Below, in pieces: positions 45,201 to 53,451 of a stretch of DNA of 64,000 nt. A program made the position numbers and the translations under genes. This DNA is from Blautia glucerasea. Lineage in GTDB: Bacteria > Bacillota > Clostridia > Lachnospirales > Lachnospiraceae. Position 1 is the stretch's first letter. Each line of letters starts with the position of its first letter. Below the pieces are notes generated by a model. The model was not told where the DNA came from, searched no databases, and saw only the letters and a program-made list of their open reading frames with translations. The stretch is taken from NCBI RefSeq assembly GCF_013304385.1, contig NZ_JAAITU010000007.1, forward strand, positions 50,860-114,859, read 5' to 3'.

Positions 45201-48200
45201 ATCCTGTTAAGATTGATTATAAAGCTGCAGCTGAGAAATTAATCGAAGTAACTGAAGGTGAAGCATATGCTCCAAGCCTGACAGAGTACATTGAACTGAC
45301 TAAGGGTGGAACACCGGTAGATGATATCACAAGCGTGACCTGGAGCAGTAATGATGATTCTGTTGCAAAGGTTGACGGTGGTGTTGTTACAGGCTTAAAA
45401 CCAGGTACTGCTGTAATTACAGCAACCACAGTTGATGGCTATTATGTAACCTTTACTGTTAAAGTGAATCCAAAGGCTCTTGCAAATGTAGCTTTGAAAG
45501 CACCAGGTACAAATGTAATTAACCTTACACTTGACAGTGCAGTTAATGCAAGCAAAGACCTTTCTGAACTGGTAGAGTCAACTACTGTTCCAACCGCAGA
45601 TGTTAAAGGATTTACATGGAGCAGTGATAATACAGATGTTGCAGTTGCTGCTAATGGTACTGTAAAGGCTGTGAATCCAGGACTTGCAATGGTAACAGTT
45701 ACAGCACCGGATGGATCAAGCGTATCCTTTATCGTAAGTGTTTCTGCTGGCAGCTTTGATCAGACAACACTGACACCGGATAATCTGAAACAGATTGTTC
45801 TTCAGCTGAATGTTACAGATAAAGAGACAGCAGCTCTTCCGGAGATCAAGTCTGACGGTGGTGTTGTTACATGGAAGGTTCTTGACACAGATATAGCAAG
45901 AATCGCAGGCAATAAAGTAGAAGGACTGAAGGCTGGCCATACCGTAGCTGTTGCAACAGCACCAGATGGAAGCAGCGTTGGTGTTTCTGTTAAGGTTCTG
46001 GCTGAGCCTGTTGTGACAGTTAAGCTTACTGGTCAGGATGAGATTTCCCTTAAGATGGGTCAGGATGAGACTCATGACCTGACAAAAGAACTGACAGTTG
46101 ATCTGATTGGAGGTCTTACAGCTCCAGGATTAGGCGGCAGTGCTCCGGCTGTTGGTACAAATTCTCTGTTAAGCCAGCTTACATGGACCTGCTCTGATGA
46201 GTCTGTTGTAAAGGTATACAGCGGCGTTGCAGTTGCCCAATCCGCAGGTGTGGCAGTTGTAACAGCAACAGCACCGGATGGAAGTATGGCTGTATTTACA
46301 ATCACTGTAGATGCAGAAGATATCTCCAGCGTGCAGTTGAAGGCAGGCGAGAGCAACATTGTAAATCTGATTCTTGACGGATCTGATGATGAAAGTCATA
46401 AGGATCTTGCTAAGTTAGTAGAAGATACAGTTTTGGGCGCAGATCCTGCAACCTTTAACTGGGTATCTGCAGACAAGACCATTGCTACCGTTTCCCACGG
46501 CGTTGTTCGTGCACAGGCAGTGGGCAATACTACTGTAACAGTTACAGCACCGGATGGATCCAAGGTAGTATTTATCGTAGCTGTATCTGCAGGCGGATTC
46601 AAACCGGGATATGAAGCAGACTGGGAAGCAACACTTCAGGTTGGCGTTGCTGATAAGATGTCCAAGAAGCTTCCGACTGTTGAAGCAACTGCAGGCAAGG
46701 TTACATGGAGTTGTGCAGATGAGTCTATTGCAAAGATCACTGGTGACAGTGTGACAGCAGTAGCACCTGGCATTACCTATGTGATCGCAAAAGCTCCAAA
46801 TGGTTCAGAGCTTGCATTTAAGGTAACAGTTTATGCATCTCCGGCTATCAGCTTTGATAAAGATTCCGTATCCGTACCTACAGGTGAAGTTGTTCAGGCA
46901 AATGTTGCTGTAGATCCGGAAGATGCAGCAGTAGATTATGAAGTAAAACTGGATGGTAATCTGGCAGCAGCAGGCACAGATTATACACTTTCTGTAAATG
47001 GTAAGAAGATCAGCTTTGTTCCTCTTGCAGCAGGCAGATTTGTGATCACAGCAACTGCTGAGGTAAACAGTGAGACAGCAACCGCACAGCTGGTTGTGAC
47101 CGCACAGCAGGAAGTGGAGAAAGTTGCATTTACCGAGGACAAGAGAAATCTGTTCGTTGGTGATACAGACGATCTGTTATCCCTGATTCAGTGGAATGAC
47201 GGTCTGTCAACACCTTATGATACCAGCCTTACCTGGAGCACAGGAAACGCTTCTGTTGCAACAGTAGACGATACAGGTGTTGTTACTGCAACAGGCGTTG
47301 GCCGTACTTATGTATATGCAAAGGCAAGCAATGGCCTGCGTGCAAAGATCCTTGTGATCGTAGACGCAAAGGTTGAGGGCGTAACCTTATCTCAGGAGAA
47401 TTATGAGCTTTGGGTAAATGAGATCGCATTTATCAAGGCTACACCAAATCCTGCCAATGCAAAATATACAAAGGTGGAGTATACATCTGATGATGATACT
47501 ATCGCTACTGTAAGTACAGACGGCAGAATCGTAGCTAAGAAGGGCGGCACAACCTATATCACAGCTACCATTACCTGGACGGATGCAGATGGCAATAACC
47601 AGACCGCATCTGCAAGAGCGAAGGTATTTGTGAAGACACCTGTTAAATCTGTAGAAGTGAGACGGGTAGATACAGATACAAATGATGATATTGTTGCTAA
47701 GAAACGTGGCGAGACCATCCAGCTGAAAGCAGTAATCACACCTGCAGAAACTTATGATAAGTCTCTCACATGGAGTTCTGAGAATGAAGCTATTGCAACT
47801 GTTGACCAGAATGGTAAGGTTACTACCGTTGGCAAGGGTACCACTTATATTTATGCGAAATGCATGAATGGCACCTATGGTATAGATGGCACTGGCAAGC
47901 CGGCAGTAGGCATGATCAAGATCATTGTAGGTGCTGAGGATGACATCCAGCTGGATATCACACCTACAAGAAGTGAAGTATATCCAGGCGAGAATGTGCA
48001 GTACACAACTACACTTACACCGGAAGAAGCATACGCAGGTGAGCTTACCTGGAGCAGTGACAATTCAGATGTTGTGATCGATTCCACAGGCGTTGCCATG
48101 GTATCCAAGACAGCAAAAGCCGGTCTTGCAAATATTACAGCAACCATGACATTTGCAGATGGTACTACAGAAAAAGCGAAAGCACTGCTGTACATCAAGA

Positions 48201-49726
48201 CAGATGTTAATTCCCTGAAATTCGAGAAAGATGCAATGACCATCTATCTTGATGAGGATGATTACCTGTCACCGATCTTCAATGACGGTGCTACTACACC
48301 ATCTGATACAAGCATTACATGGACATCCGATGATTCTTCTATCGTATCTGTTGACAGCTACGGTAAGATCCATGCAAACAAGCTTGGAACTACATGGATT
48401 TCTGCATACTCCTACAATAAGCTGAGAGCACAGATGCTTGTAAAGGTTATTGCAGCACCTACCGGCGTTAAGCTTAGTGAGGAAGTGATCTCCGGATTTG
48501 CAGGAGAAAAGCATGACATTGGTTACACATTCACTCCGGACTATACAACAGAGACTGGTGTGACATGGTCTACCAATAATGCAGACGTTGCTTACTATGA
48601 TACCTATACCAACAAGATCGTGATGAAGGGTGCAGGAAGCTGCTGGATCACTATTACAGCAAATGATACTCACCATGGTGTTATCACAGATAAGGTTAAG
48701 GTAAATGTAAGACAGAAGGTAACAGGCGTTACCATCTGTGCTAAGAAGCTGACCAAGAAGGTTGGAAACATGTTCAAGATGACGGCTACCGCAATTCCGG
48801 CTAACGGAGTTGGAAGTACCATCTTCTGGTCCAGTTCCAGACCTCAGGTTGCTACTGTTGACGAATTTGGTGTTGTTACCTGTCTGAAAGCCGGTACAAC
48901 CATGATCACAGCTATTACAGCAAACGGACATGTTGCAAAATGCTATCTGCGTGTAAAACCTGGCAAGAAAGTATACACTGTAAAATATGGTGTAACAACT
49001 GCAAGCGCCCTGTTTGTAAGAAATTCTGCCAGCCTTCAGGGTATTCAGATTGGACAGCTTGGCAGAGGTACAGCTGTTACTATCGTGGATACTGTAGATG
49101 AGTGGTATAAGATCAAGTTTAACGGCGGATATGGATATGTTCGTGCAGCTTATGTAAAAATTACCAGCGGTGCACTGACAAAACGTACAGCTGTGAAGTC
49201 TAATGGTCAGATTTCCACTACTACATGGATCTATACAGGCGTTGGTACAGGTGCTAACACAGTTGCTCCTGTAGCTACAAGAGTACTGATCACAGGTGAG
49301 ACAGGCAATTACTACAGAGTACGTTATGGTACAGGTAGTGTTGGCAGCGGATATGTACTGAAGAGTTGCGTAAGACCGGATGCAGGATTTAAGTATGGTG
49401 TTGCAACAAAGACAACATACCTTGGAACCGGCACTGCAACCAAGAAGTTCAGCAGTACACCACAGATAACAGTATACCGTGTTGCCAGAACAACAAAGAG
49501 AACCGGCGTTTATGCAGACGCTACAGGCAAGGGCAAGAGGATCGGTGTGATCCAGTGCAAGGCCAAAGTGGTTCTTAACAGTGCGAAGATCAATGGCTAT
49601 TATCAGGTAGTATTTACAAATGGTGTGACAGGATACGTTCCGGTTAAGGCTCTGAAGCTTCTTGGAGCAGGAATAAAATCCTATGTAAATACCACAAATA
49701 CTTACACAAAAGCATATCGTAAGTAA
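42287..49726 (+). CDS. C-terminal fragment of the Ig-like surface protein (about 25 Big_2 domains plus SH3-like modules)
   Basis: The reading frame continues open from just after the TAG; the first ATG is at 42287 and has no ribosome binding site, and the fragment has no signal peptide. It is therefore unlikely to be expressed as a separate secreted protein. It holds about 23-25 Big_2-type Ig-like domains, such as VTWSSNDDSVAKV and LTWSSENEAIATV, including near-identical neighbouring units. The end (from about 48970) has SH3-like modules, for example LFVRNSASLQGIQIGQL and YGYVRAAYVKI, that may bind the cell wall. No LPXTG motif is present. Function is probably adhesion or matrix contact. Confidence 0.6.
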   Translation: MMAGVEYSSSDDTVVKLVDNKGAYQCVGAGTATITVTATYDDPDTGKKYQKKVNLAITVKDIEPAKTELIASQTDVSLELDAIDGATAKYNLRSILSVKNGDLSNVTYESSDATNAEVVNGTATFKKAGEYKVRAYIGSSSVTINFHITKKGVPAPIITANQTDVSLELDSADNAEVSYNLKSILSVENGLFANVKYESSDETNAKVELNGTATFKKAGEYTVRAYIESSSVTINFHITKKGVAAPTITANQTDVDIELGATETERVYNLKSILNLTDAEWTDVDIQSSDATNAEINSTDGTVKVKEAGEYTVKATVTTKGGSQSVTVNFHVTREAAAKPAITAKQKEVNITLASGSKTVTYNLKANFTLSNLDWTDVDIQSSDATNAKVNSDGTVTFSKVGYYTVTAVEKTNAATSDVIIFHVTSAVQEAGASISGGQDVPLSEIGDAFDADKTLTVKDFDGTELEHGSAGVVWTSDNKAVATVTDGVIVAVGQGTAVITATLPNGNYTTYTVTVAPAQISTEISTFDVDLNDKNLDPKDYNLSTLLTVKNAKMDDVVYSDFNQNIIQVDHDGLVTFTGKTGTTYVRAQIKNTDAYVIITFNVTDSATPDPITINYAPGALQNIEVKEGQAYEKNLRDFIEVKQGSAFADLTNVTWSSNDDSVAKVDNGVVTGVKAGTAVITATTVDGYYVTFTVTVKNAMKLNATQTTFAVDMKDNKTVDLNTYLNITNPETKPGTADEYTLDDVTYTTSTDEIAEVTGSKVTFKKTGLAEVKAELNGQTVTFTFIIKDTTAPAPVEINIKAGYEGTIVDVLEGEVYDTNLRDMVEVTGGDIRDIIWSSLDDSVATVSNGMVKGVKAGDTTVVASTKDGYFVTFKVIVNAAAKLEASQTEFDIDRAEQTSLDLKAYLKLLNTTDQLDTDVTYTASADEIASVDTKGVVTFKGTGTTNVKAEYQGQVITFTFHITDSTTPDPVKIDYKAAAEKLIEVTEGEAYAPSLTEYIELTKGGTPVDDITSVTWSSNDDSVAKVDGGVVTGLKPGTAVITATTVDGYYVTFTVKVNPKALANVALKAPGTNVINLTLDSAVNASKDLSELVESTTVPTADVKGFTWSSDNTDVAVAANGTVKAVNPGLAMVTVTAPDGSSVSFIVSVSAGSFDQTTLTPDNLKQIVLQLNVTDKETAALPEIKSDGGVVTWKVLDTDIARIAGNKVEGLKAGHTVAVATAPDGSSVGVSVKVLAEPVVTVKLTGQDEISLKMGQDETHDLTKELTVDLIGGLTAPGLGGSAPAVGTNSLLSQLTWTCSDESVVKVYSGVAVAQSAGVAVVTATAPDGSMAVFTITVDAEDISSVQLKAGESNIVNLILDGSDDESHKDLAKLVEDTVLGADPATFNWVSADKTIATVSHGVVRAQAVGNTTVTVTAPDGSKVVFIVAVSAGGFKPGYEADWEATLQVGVADKMSKKLPTVEATAGKVTWSCADESIAKITGDSVTAVAPGITYVIAKAPNGSELAFKVTVYASPAISFDKDSVSVPTGEVVQANVAVDPEDAAVDYEVKLDGNLAAAGTDYTLSVNGKKISFVPLAAGRFVITATAEVNSETATAQLVVTAQQEVEKVAFTEDKRNLFVGDTDDLLSLIQWNDGLSTPYDTSLTWSTGNASVATVDDTGVVTATGVGRTYVYAKASNGLRAKILVIVDAKVEGVTLSQENYELWVNEIAFIKATPNPANAKYTKVEYTSDDDTIATVSTDGRIVAKKGGTTYITATITWTDADGNNQTASARAKVFVKTPVKSVEVRRVDTDTNDDIVAKKRGETIQLKAVITPAETYDKSLTWSSENEAIATVDQNGKVTTVGKGTTYIYAKCMNGTYGIDGTGKPAVGMIKIIVGAEDDIQLDITPTRSEVYPGENVQYTTTLTPEEAYAGELTWSSDNSDVVIDSTGVAMVSKTAKAGLANITATMTFADGTTEKAKALLYIKTDVNSLKFEKDAMTIYLDEDDYLSPIFNDGATTPSDTSITWTSDDSSIVSVDSYGKIHANKLGTTWISAYSYNKLRAQMLVKVIAAPTGVKLSEEVISGFAGEKHDIGYTFTPDYTTETGVTWSTNNADVAYYDTYTNKIVMKGAGSCWITITANDTHHGVITDKVKVNVRQKVTGVTICAKKLTKKVGNMFKMTATAIPANGVGSTIFWSSSRPQVATVDEFGVVTCLKAGTTMITAITANGHVAKCYLRVKPGKKVYTVKYGVTTASALFVRNSASLQGIQIGQLGRGTAVTIVDTVDEWYKIKFNGGYGYVRAAYVKITSGALTKRTAVKSNGQISTTTWIYTGVGTGANTVAPVATRVLITGETGNYYRVRYGTGSVGSGYVLKSCVRPDAGFKYGVATKTTYLGTGTATKKFSSTPQITVYRVARTTKRTGVYADATGKGKRIGVIQCKAKVVLNSAKINGYYQVVFTNGVTGYVPVKALKLLGAGIKSYVNTTNTYTKAYRK

Positions 49727-49777
49727 GATATGGTATTGCAAGTAAGATATAATCAGATACTTCCATAAAACAGGAAG

Positions 49778-49804
49778 AGCATCGCCTGCCGGGCGGTGCT
49801 TTTT
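49778..49804 (+). terminator. Terminator of the surface-protein gene
   Basis: AGCATCGCC (49778-49786) pairs with GGCGGTGCT (49792-49800) with one T-G pair, a 5-base loop, then TTTT. Confidence 0.8.
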
Positions 49805-49816
49805 CTGCGTCTTGGA

Positions 49817-49868
49817 CAAATTTTCGCTAAATGAAATGGTGATGCATACAAATTTCCGCTAAATGAAA
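49817..49868 (+). repeat. Two 20-bp direct repeats upstream of the NSS transporter promoter
   Basis: CAAATTT(T/C)CGCTAAATGAAA occurs at 49817-49836 and 49849-49868, 19 of 20 bases identical and starting 32 bases apart. The second copy ends 6 bases before the -35 box. Confidence 0.85.
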
Positions 49869-49874
49869 CTATGG

Positions 49875-49903
49875 TTGCCCTGTTATGACTGGTGTGTTAA
49901 AAT
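49875..49903 (+). promoter_or_regulatory. Promoter of the NSS transporter/DUF362 operon
   Basis: TTGCCC (49875-49880), 17-base spacer, TAAAAT (49898-49903). The -35 is weak, which fits a need for an activator binding the adjacent direct repeats. Confidence 0.65.
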
Positions 49904-49937
49904 TGACTGGACATGAACGATAGGAGAAAAAGTTTTT

Positions 49938-51293
49938 ATGAAGCGAGAAAATTTTCAATCACGACTGGGTTTTTTACTTGTAAGTGCAGGATGCGCCATA
50001 GGTATTGGTAATGTGTGGCGCTTTCCTTATGTGGCAGGACAGAACGGAGGAGGCATTTTTGTGCTTCTCTACCTGGTTTTCCTGCTGATGATGGGAGTGC
50101 CGGTGCTTACCATGGAATTGGCAGTAGGGCGCGCAAGCAGGAAAAGTGCAGTGCTGGCTTATAAGGCACTGGAGAAGCCTGGCAGTAAATGGCATATTCA
50201 TGGATGGTTCTGTATGATCGGATGCTATGTGCTGATGATGTATTACACAACAGTTTCAGGGTGGATGCTTAGTTATTTCTTCAAATTCGCTACAGGTAAA
50301 TTTACTTCCGGTATGGATAAAGAAAGTGTGGGAAATGTATTTCAGAGCCTGCTGTCTTCACCAAAAGAGATGGGGCTATGGATGGCAGTGACGGTTGTAC
50401 TGGGCTTTCTGGTATGCAGCCAGGGATTACAGAAAGGCGTGGAGAAGATCAGTAAATATATGATGTCTGCGCTTCTGCTTCTGATCGTGATCCTGGCAGT
50501 GCATTGCATGCTGCTTCCCGGAGCAGGAGAAGGTATTAAATTCTATCTGATACCGGATGCGGCACAGGTTGCTAAGGTTGGTATCTGGAATGTGATCGCG
50601 GCAGCTATGAACCAGGCCTTTTTTACCTTAAGCCTTGGCATCGCAGCTATGGAGATTTTTGGAAGCTATATGGACAGGCAGTATACGCTTACCGGAGAAG
50701 CTGTTCGGATCGGGGCACTGGATACTTTTGTGGCACTTATGTCCGGACTGATCATTTTTCCGGCTTGTTTTTCTTTCGGCGTACAGCCGGATGCCGGACC
50801 ATCTCTGATCTTTGTTACTCTTCCCAATATTTTTGTAAATATGGCAGGAGAAAGGATCTGGGGATCTTTATTCTTCCTGTTTATGACATTTGCAAGCTTT
50901 TCAACGGTTATGGCGGTTTTTGAGAATCTTATTTCCTTTAGCCTGGATATGTACAAAGTTGACAGAAAGAAAGCCGTACTGATCAATGGAGTGATCGTGC
51001 TGATCGCCAGCATTCCCTGTGTATTGGGGTATAATATCTGGAGTGATCTGCATCTGATCGGCGGCAGGGATGTACTGGACAGCGAAGACTTCCTTGTAAG
51101 CAATCTGCTTCTCCCCATTGGATCACTGATCTATCTTTTGTTCTGCGTGACCAGATTCGGATGGGGATTTGATAACTATTACAAGGAATGTAATGCAGGA
51201 GAGGGGCTGAAGCTTCCCAGGATACTGAAGCCATATCTTCAGTTTGTGCTTCCTGTGCTGATCCTGATCATTATTATTCTTGGGCTGGTATGA
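49938..51293 (+). CDS. Sodium-dependent transporter of the NSS (SNF) family
   Basis: 451 residues with about eleven to twelve membrane helices. The NSS signature is at the N-terminus: SAGCAIGIGNVWRFPY followed by QNGGGIFVLLY. TM6-type residues (AFFTLSLGIAAMEIFGSY) are present. The family couples Na+ influx to uptake of amino acids or small amines. The downstream DUF362 gene starts at or just after the stop codon (ATGA overlap, with a better start at 51326), so they are one operon. The substrate is not predictable here. Confidence 0.93.
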   Translation: MKRENFQSRLGFLLVSAGCAIGIGNVWRFPYVAGQNGGGIFVLLYLVFLLMMGVPVLTMELAVGRASRKSAVLAYKALEKPGSKWHIHGWFCMIGCYVLMMYYTTVSGWMLSYFFKFATGKFTSGMDKESVGNVFQSLLSSPKEMGLWMAVTVVLGFLVCSQGLQKGVEKISKYMMSALLLLIVILAVHCMLLPGAGEGIKFYLIPDAAQVAKVGIWNVIAAAMNQAFFTLSLGIAAMEIFGSYMDRQYTLTGEAVRIGALDTFVALMSGLIIFPACFSFGVQPDAGPSLIFVTLPNIFVNMAGERIWGSLFFLFMTFASFSTVMAVFENLISFSLDMYKVDRKKAVLINGVIVLIASIPCVLGYNIWSDLHLIGGRDVLDSEDFLVSNLLLPIGSLIYLLFCVTRFGWGFDNYYKECNAGEGLKLPRILKPYLQFVLPVLILIIIILGLV

Positions 51294-51325
51294 TACAAAA
51301 GCAGAAGATTTCAGGAGGATTGCAG

Positions 51326-52426
51326 ATGAATAAAAATCAGATTTTTATCAGATGCGGTACAGATTATAAAGAAATGACGAAGCTTCTTCTGGAGGACAGT
51401 GATCTTGCCGGTCAGATTGGGGACAGGGAGAAACTGATCGGGATCAAGCCTAATCTTGTATCTCCTGTAGAAGCATCCTGGGGTGGTACTACCCATCCGG
51501 AGGTAGTTGCCGGAATCATTGAGTATCTTCAGAAATATGATTTTCATAAGATCGTTATGCTGGAAGGCTCATGGGTGGGCGACCGTACACAGGAGGCTTA
51601 TCAGGTGTGTGGTTTTGAGGCACTTTCCCAAAAGTATCAGGTTCCTTTCTGGGATATGCAAAAAGACAAGGGCGTTGCTGTAGAGTGTGGCGGTATGACT
51701 TTAAATGTGTGTCAGAAGGTACTGGATCTTGATTTCCTGATCAATGTGCCGGTGTTAAAAGGCCATTGCCAGACAAAAATCACCTGTGCCTTGAAAAATA
51801 TGAAAGGACTGATCCCAAATTCTGAGAAACGCAGATTTCACGCAATGGGTTTGCATGATCCCATTGCCCATTTAAGCCTTGGCATTCATCAGGATTTTAT
51901 TGTTGTGGATAATATATGTGGGGATCTTGACTTTGAAGATGGAGGACATCCAGTGGTTATGAACCGGGTTCTTGCCGGAAGGGATCCGGTGCTGATAGAT
52001 GCATATGTGTGCCAGATGCTGCATTATCAGGTTTGGGAGGTGCCTTATGTGGAAATGGCCGGAAAGCTAGGCGTGGGATGCAGTGACATTATAAAGGCAG
52101 AGATCCAAATGCTGGATAAGGAAGCAGCTAAGGAAATTCCCAGATCAAGAAAAGTTGTGGAACTGAAAGATGCAGTCGAAGAAGTAGAATCCTGTAGTGC
52201 CTGTTATGGATATCTGATCCCTGCCCTTGACAGGCTTAGGGAAGAAGGATTGTTTGACCGACTAAAAACAAAGATCTGTATTGGTCAGGGATACAGGGAA
52301 AAGAGTGGAGAACTGGGAATCGGCCACTGTACCAGAGGGTTTACCCACCATCTGGATGGGTGTCCGCCTACAGAAGGGCAGATTTATGAATTCCTGAAAG
52401 AATACATTATGGAACACCAGAAATAG
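51326..52426 (+). CDS. DUF362 domain protein
   Basis: 366 residues. AAGGAGG-type signal AGGAGG precedes the ATG at 51326; an overlapping ATG at 51290 lacks such a site. It has the DUF362 pattern (IGIKPNLVSPVEAS, TTHPEVVAGIIEYL, VLKGHCQTKITCALKNMKG, DNICGDLDFEDGG). A CxxC pair lies in ESCSACYGYL, and further cysteines near the end (KICIGQG, GHCTRGF) could bind a metal or an iron-sulfur cluster. Coupling to an Na+-dependent transporter suggests processing of the transported compound. Function is unknown. Confidence 0.82.
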   Translation: MNKNQIFIRCGTDYKEMTKLLLEDSDLAGQIGDREKLIGIKPNLVSPVEASWGGTTHPEVVAGIIEYLQKYDFHKIVMLEGSWVGDRTQEAYQVCGFEALSQKYQVPFWDMQKDKGVAVECGGMTLNVCQKVLDLDFLINVPVLKGHCQTKITCALKNMKGLIPNSEKRRFHAMGLHDPIAHLSLGIHQDFIVVDNICGDLDFEDGGHPVVMNRVLAGRDPVLIDAYVCQMLHYQVWEVPYVEMAGKLGVGCSDIIKAEIQMLDKEAAKEIPRSRKVVELKDAVEEVESCSACYGYLIPALDRLREEGLFDRLKTKICIGQGYREKSGELGIGHCTRGFTHHLDGCPPTEGQIYEFLKEYIMEHQK

Positions 52427-52433
52427 AAATAAG

Positions 52434-52465
52434 GGGGCAGCTGTATATGAAAATGCAGCTGCCCC
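52434..52465 (+). terminator. Terminator hairpin after the DUF362 gene (probably bidirectional)
   Basis: GGGGCAGCTG (52434-52443) pairs perfectly with CAGCTGCCCC (52456-52465). The plus-strand T-run is poor; on the minus strand CTTATTT follows, so it may end the convergent kinase gene too. Confidence 0.7.
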
Positions 52466-52500
52466 TGTTCTATGTGCCACTTATGGCTTATGCTGTAAGC

Positions 52501-53097
52501 TTATCTGTCTGAAAGGCCTTCTTTTGCCATGGAGATGATCTGCTGGGTAGTGAAACGGCTGCTGTTGATGCACAGATCGTAATGAAGCAGATCCATCCAA
52601 TATTCATCTGTAAAGTACTCATAATAAGCCCTGCGATCCTTGTCGATCTTCTTGATCATTTTCCGGGCGCTTTTTTCCTCTCTGCCTGTACGCTCCATGA
52701 CAGTCTTCAGACGGTCTTCAAAAGGAGCATAGATGAAGAGACTGAGTGCTTTGTCCTTCAGGATATAATTGGCACAGCGGCCAACGATCACGCAGTCTTC
52801 TTTGTCTGCCAGATTCAGGATGATCTCCTTCTGGGCATCAAAAAGTACATCATTGATAGGAGTAAAATGATATTCTCTGTCGATCTGGATATCGTATTCT
52901 ACGGAATAGCGCCACTGGCTTGCCTTTTTCTCGTCTGCCTTGGCAAACTCATCGAAAGGAACGCCCTTTTCCCGGCTGGCAATCTCGATCAGTTCCTTAT
53001 CATAGAATTTTAATCCAAGCGCATCAGCAATTGCCTTGCCAATCACCCGCCCATTGCTGCCAAACATACGATTGATTGTAATGATCTGCTTGCTCAT
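52501..53097 (-). CDS. Cytidylate kinase-like family protein (P-loop)
   Basis: 198 residues on the minus strand with a GGAGGAATG-type site upstream. It resembles the cytidylate kinase-like group of Firmicutes (Cytidylate_kin2): TINRMFGSNGRVIGKAIADALG as the P-loop region, GLKFYDKELI, VIVGRCANYIL, and a basic lid (ERTGREEKSARKMI). The usual GSGG appears as GSNG, so nucleotide binding may be altered. The true phosphate acceptor is uncertain, and CMP is only the family name. A promoter is not obvious, and it is convergent with DUF362. Confidence 0.82.
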   Translation of the reverse strand: MSKQIITINRMFGSNGRVIGKAIADALGLKFYDKELIEIASREKGVPFDEFAKADEKKASQWRYSVEYDIQIDREYHFTPINDVLFDAQKEIILNLADKEDCVIVGRCANYILKDKALSLFIYAPFEDRLKTVMERTGREEKSARKMIKKIDKDRRAYYEYFTDEYWMDLLHYDLCINSSRFTTQQIISMAKEGLSDR

Positions 53098-53259
53098 GAA
53101 TCATTCCTCCTTCCGGAAATTACAGAATATTTTATAGATTTGAAAGTATTATAGCACAATAATTGTGAAAAATCTATAAATAATAATATAATAATTGAAA
53201 ATATATAGCGATATGACGAAAAGGTATTGCTAAAACTGACATAGCTAGGAAAAAATCTA

Positions 53260-53288
53260 TTGACGCATTAAGATATTCAGGTTAATAT
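53260..53288 (+). promoter_or_regulatory. Promoter of the second GH13 gene
   Basis: TTGACG (53260-53265), 17-base spacer, TAATAT (53283-53288). Transcription would start near 53295, leaving a leader of about 155 bases. The rest of 53098-53259 is A/T-rich with no gene. Confidence 0.75.
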
Positions 53289-53351
53289 CAGATATGGTTG
53301 ATAACTGCCCTGCAGACAACTGTTGCAGAGCTGCTAACAGTTACAAATAAT

Positions 53352-53409
53352 AAAGAGGCTGTGGTATGAGCCGGCTGTCAGGAAACAGGCTTATACAACA
53401 TCCTCTTTT
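53352..53409 (+). terminator. Terminator-like hairpin in the GH13 leader (possible attenuator)
   Basis: AAAGAGG (53352-53358) pairs with CCTCTTT (53402-53408), extended by TGT/ACA, GTAT/ATAC and GAGCC/GGCTT, then TTTT. It ends 43 bases before the start codon, inside the leader, so it can stop transcription before the gene unless disrupted. Confidence 0.7.
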
Positions 53410-53438
53410 CAGTGTGTTTATAATCAGTGTGTTTATAA
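53410..53438 (+). repeat. Tandem 15-bp duplication before the GH13 ribosome binding site
   Basis: CAGTGTGTTTATAA(T) occurs at 53410-53424 and again at 53425-53438; AAGGAGG follows at once. It separates the leader hairpin from the ribosome binding site. Confidence 0.85.
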
Positions 53439-53451
53439 GGAGGACTTTGTT

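Larger units (their letters stand above)
41306..49726 (+). pseudogene. Giant secreted Ig-like (Big_2) surface protein gene interrupted by one in-frame TAG
   Basis: Two long reading frames, 41306-42154 and the one containing 42287-49726, lie in the same frame. The only interruption is TAG at 42152-42154 (GACATGTAGGTT), with no frameshift or deletion. Reading through the TAG gives about 2,806 residues: signal peptide, about 25 Big_2-type Ig-like domains with the recurring W-S-S-D...VATV pattern, and C-terminal SH3-like modules. A CAG-to-TAG change (Gln) is the simplest explanation. TAG ends other genes here, for example the M16 protease gene, so it is not recoded in general. The gene is inactivated, mutated in this isolate, or the stop is a sequence error. 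Confidence 0.8.

Noticed and set aside
48970..49726. LPXTG sortase anchor in the surface protein
   Set aside because: No LPXTG-type motif, hydrophobic tail or positive end is present; SH3-like modules are found instead.
48269..49819. 516-codon minus-strand frame antisense to the surface-protein gene
   Set aside because: Cys/Tyr-rich shadow of the repeat-rich gene, no ribosome binding site or homology pattern.
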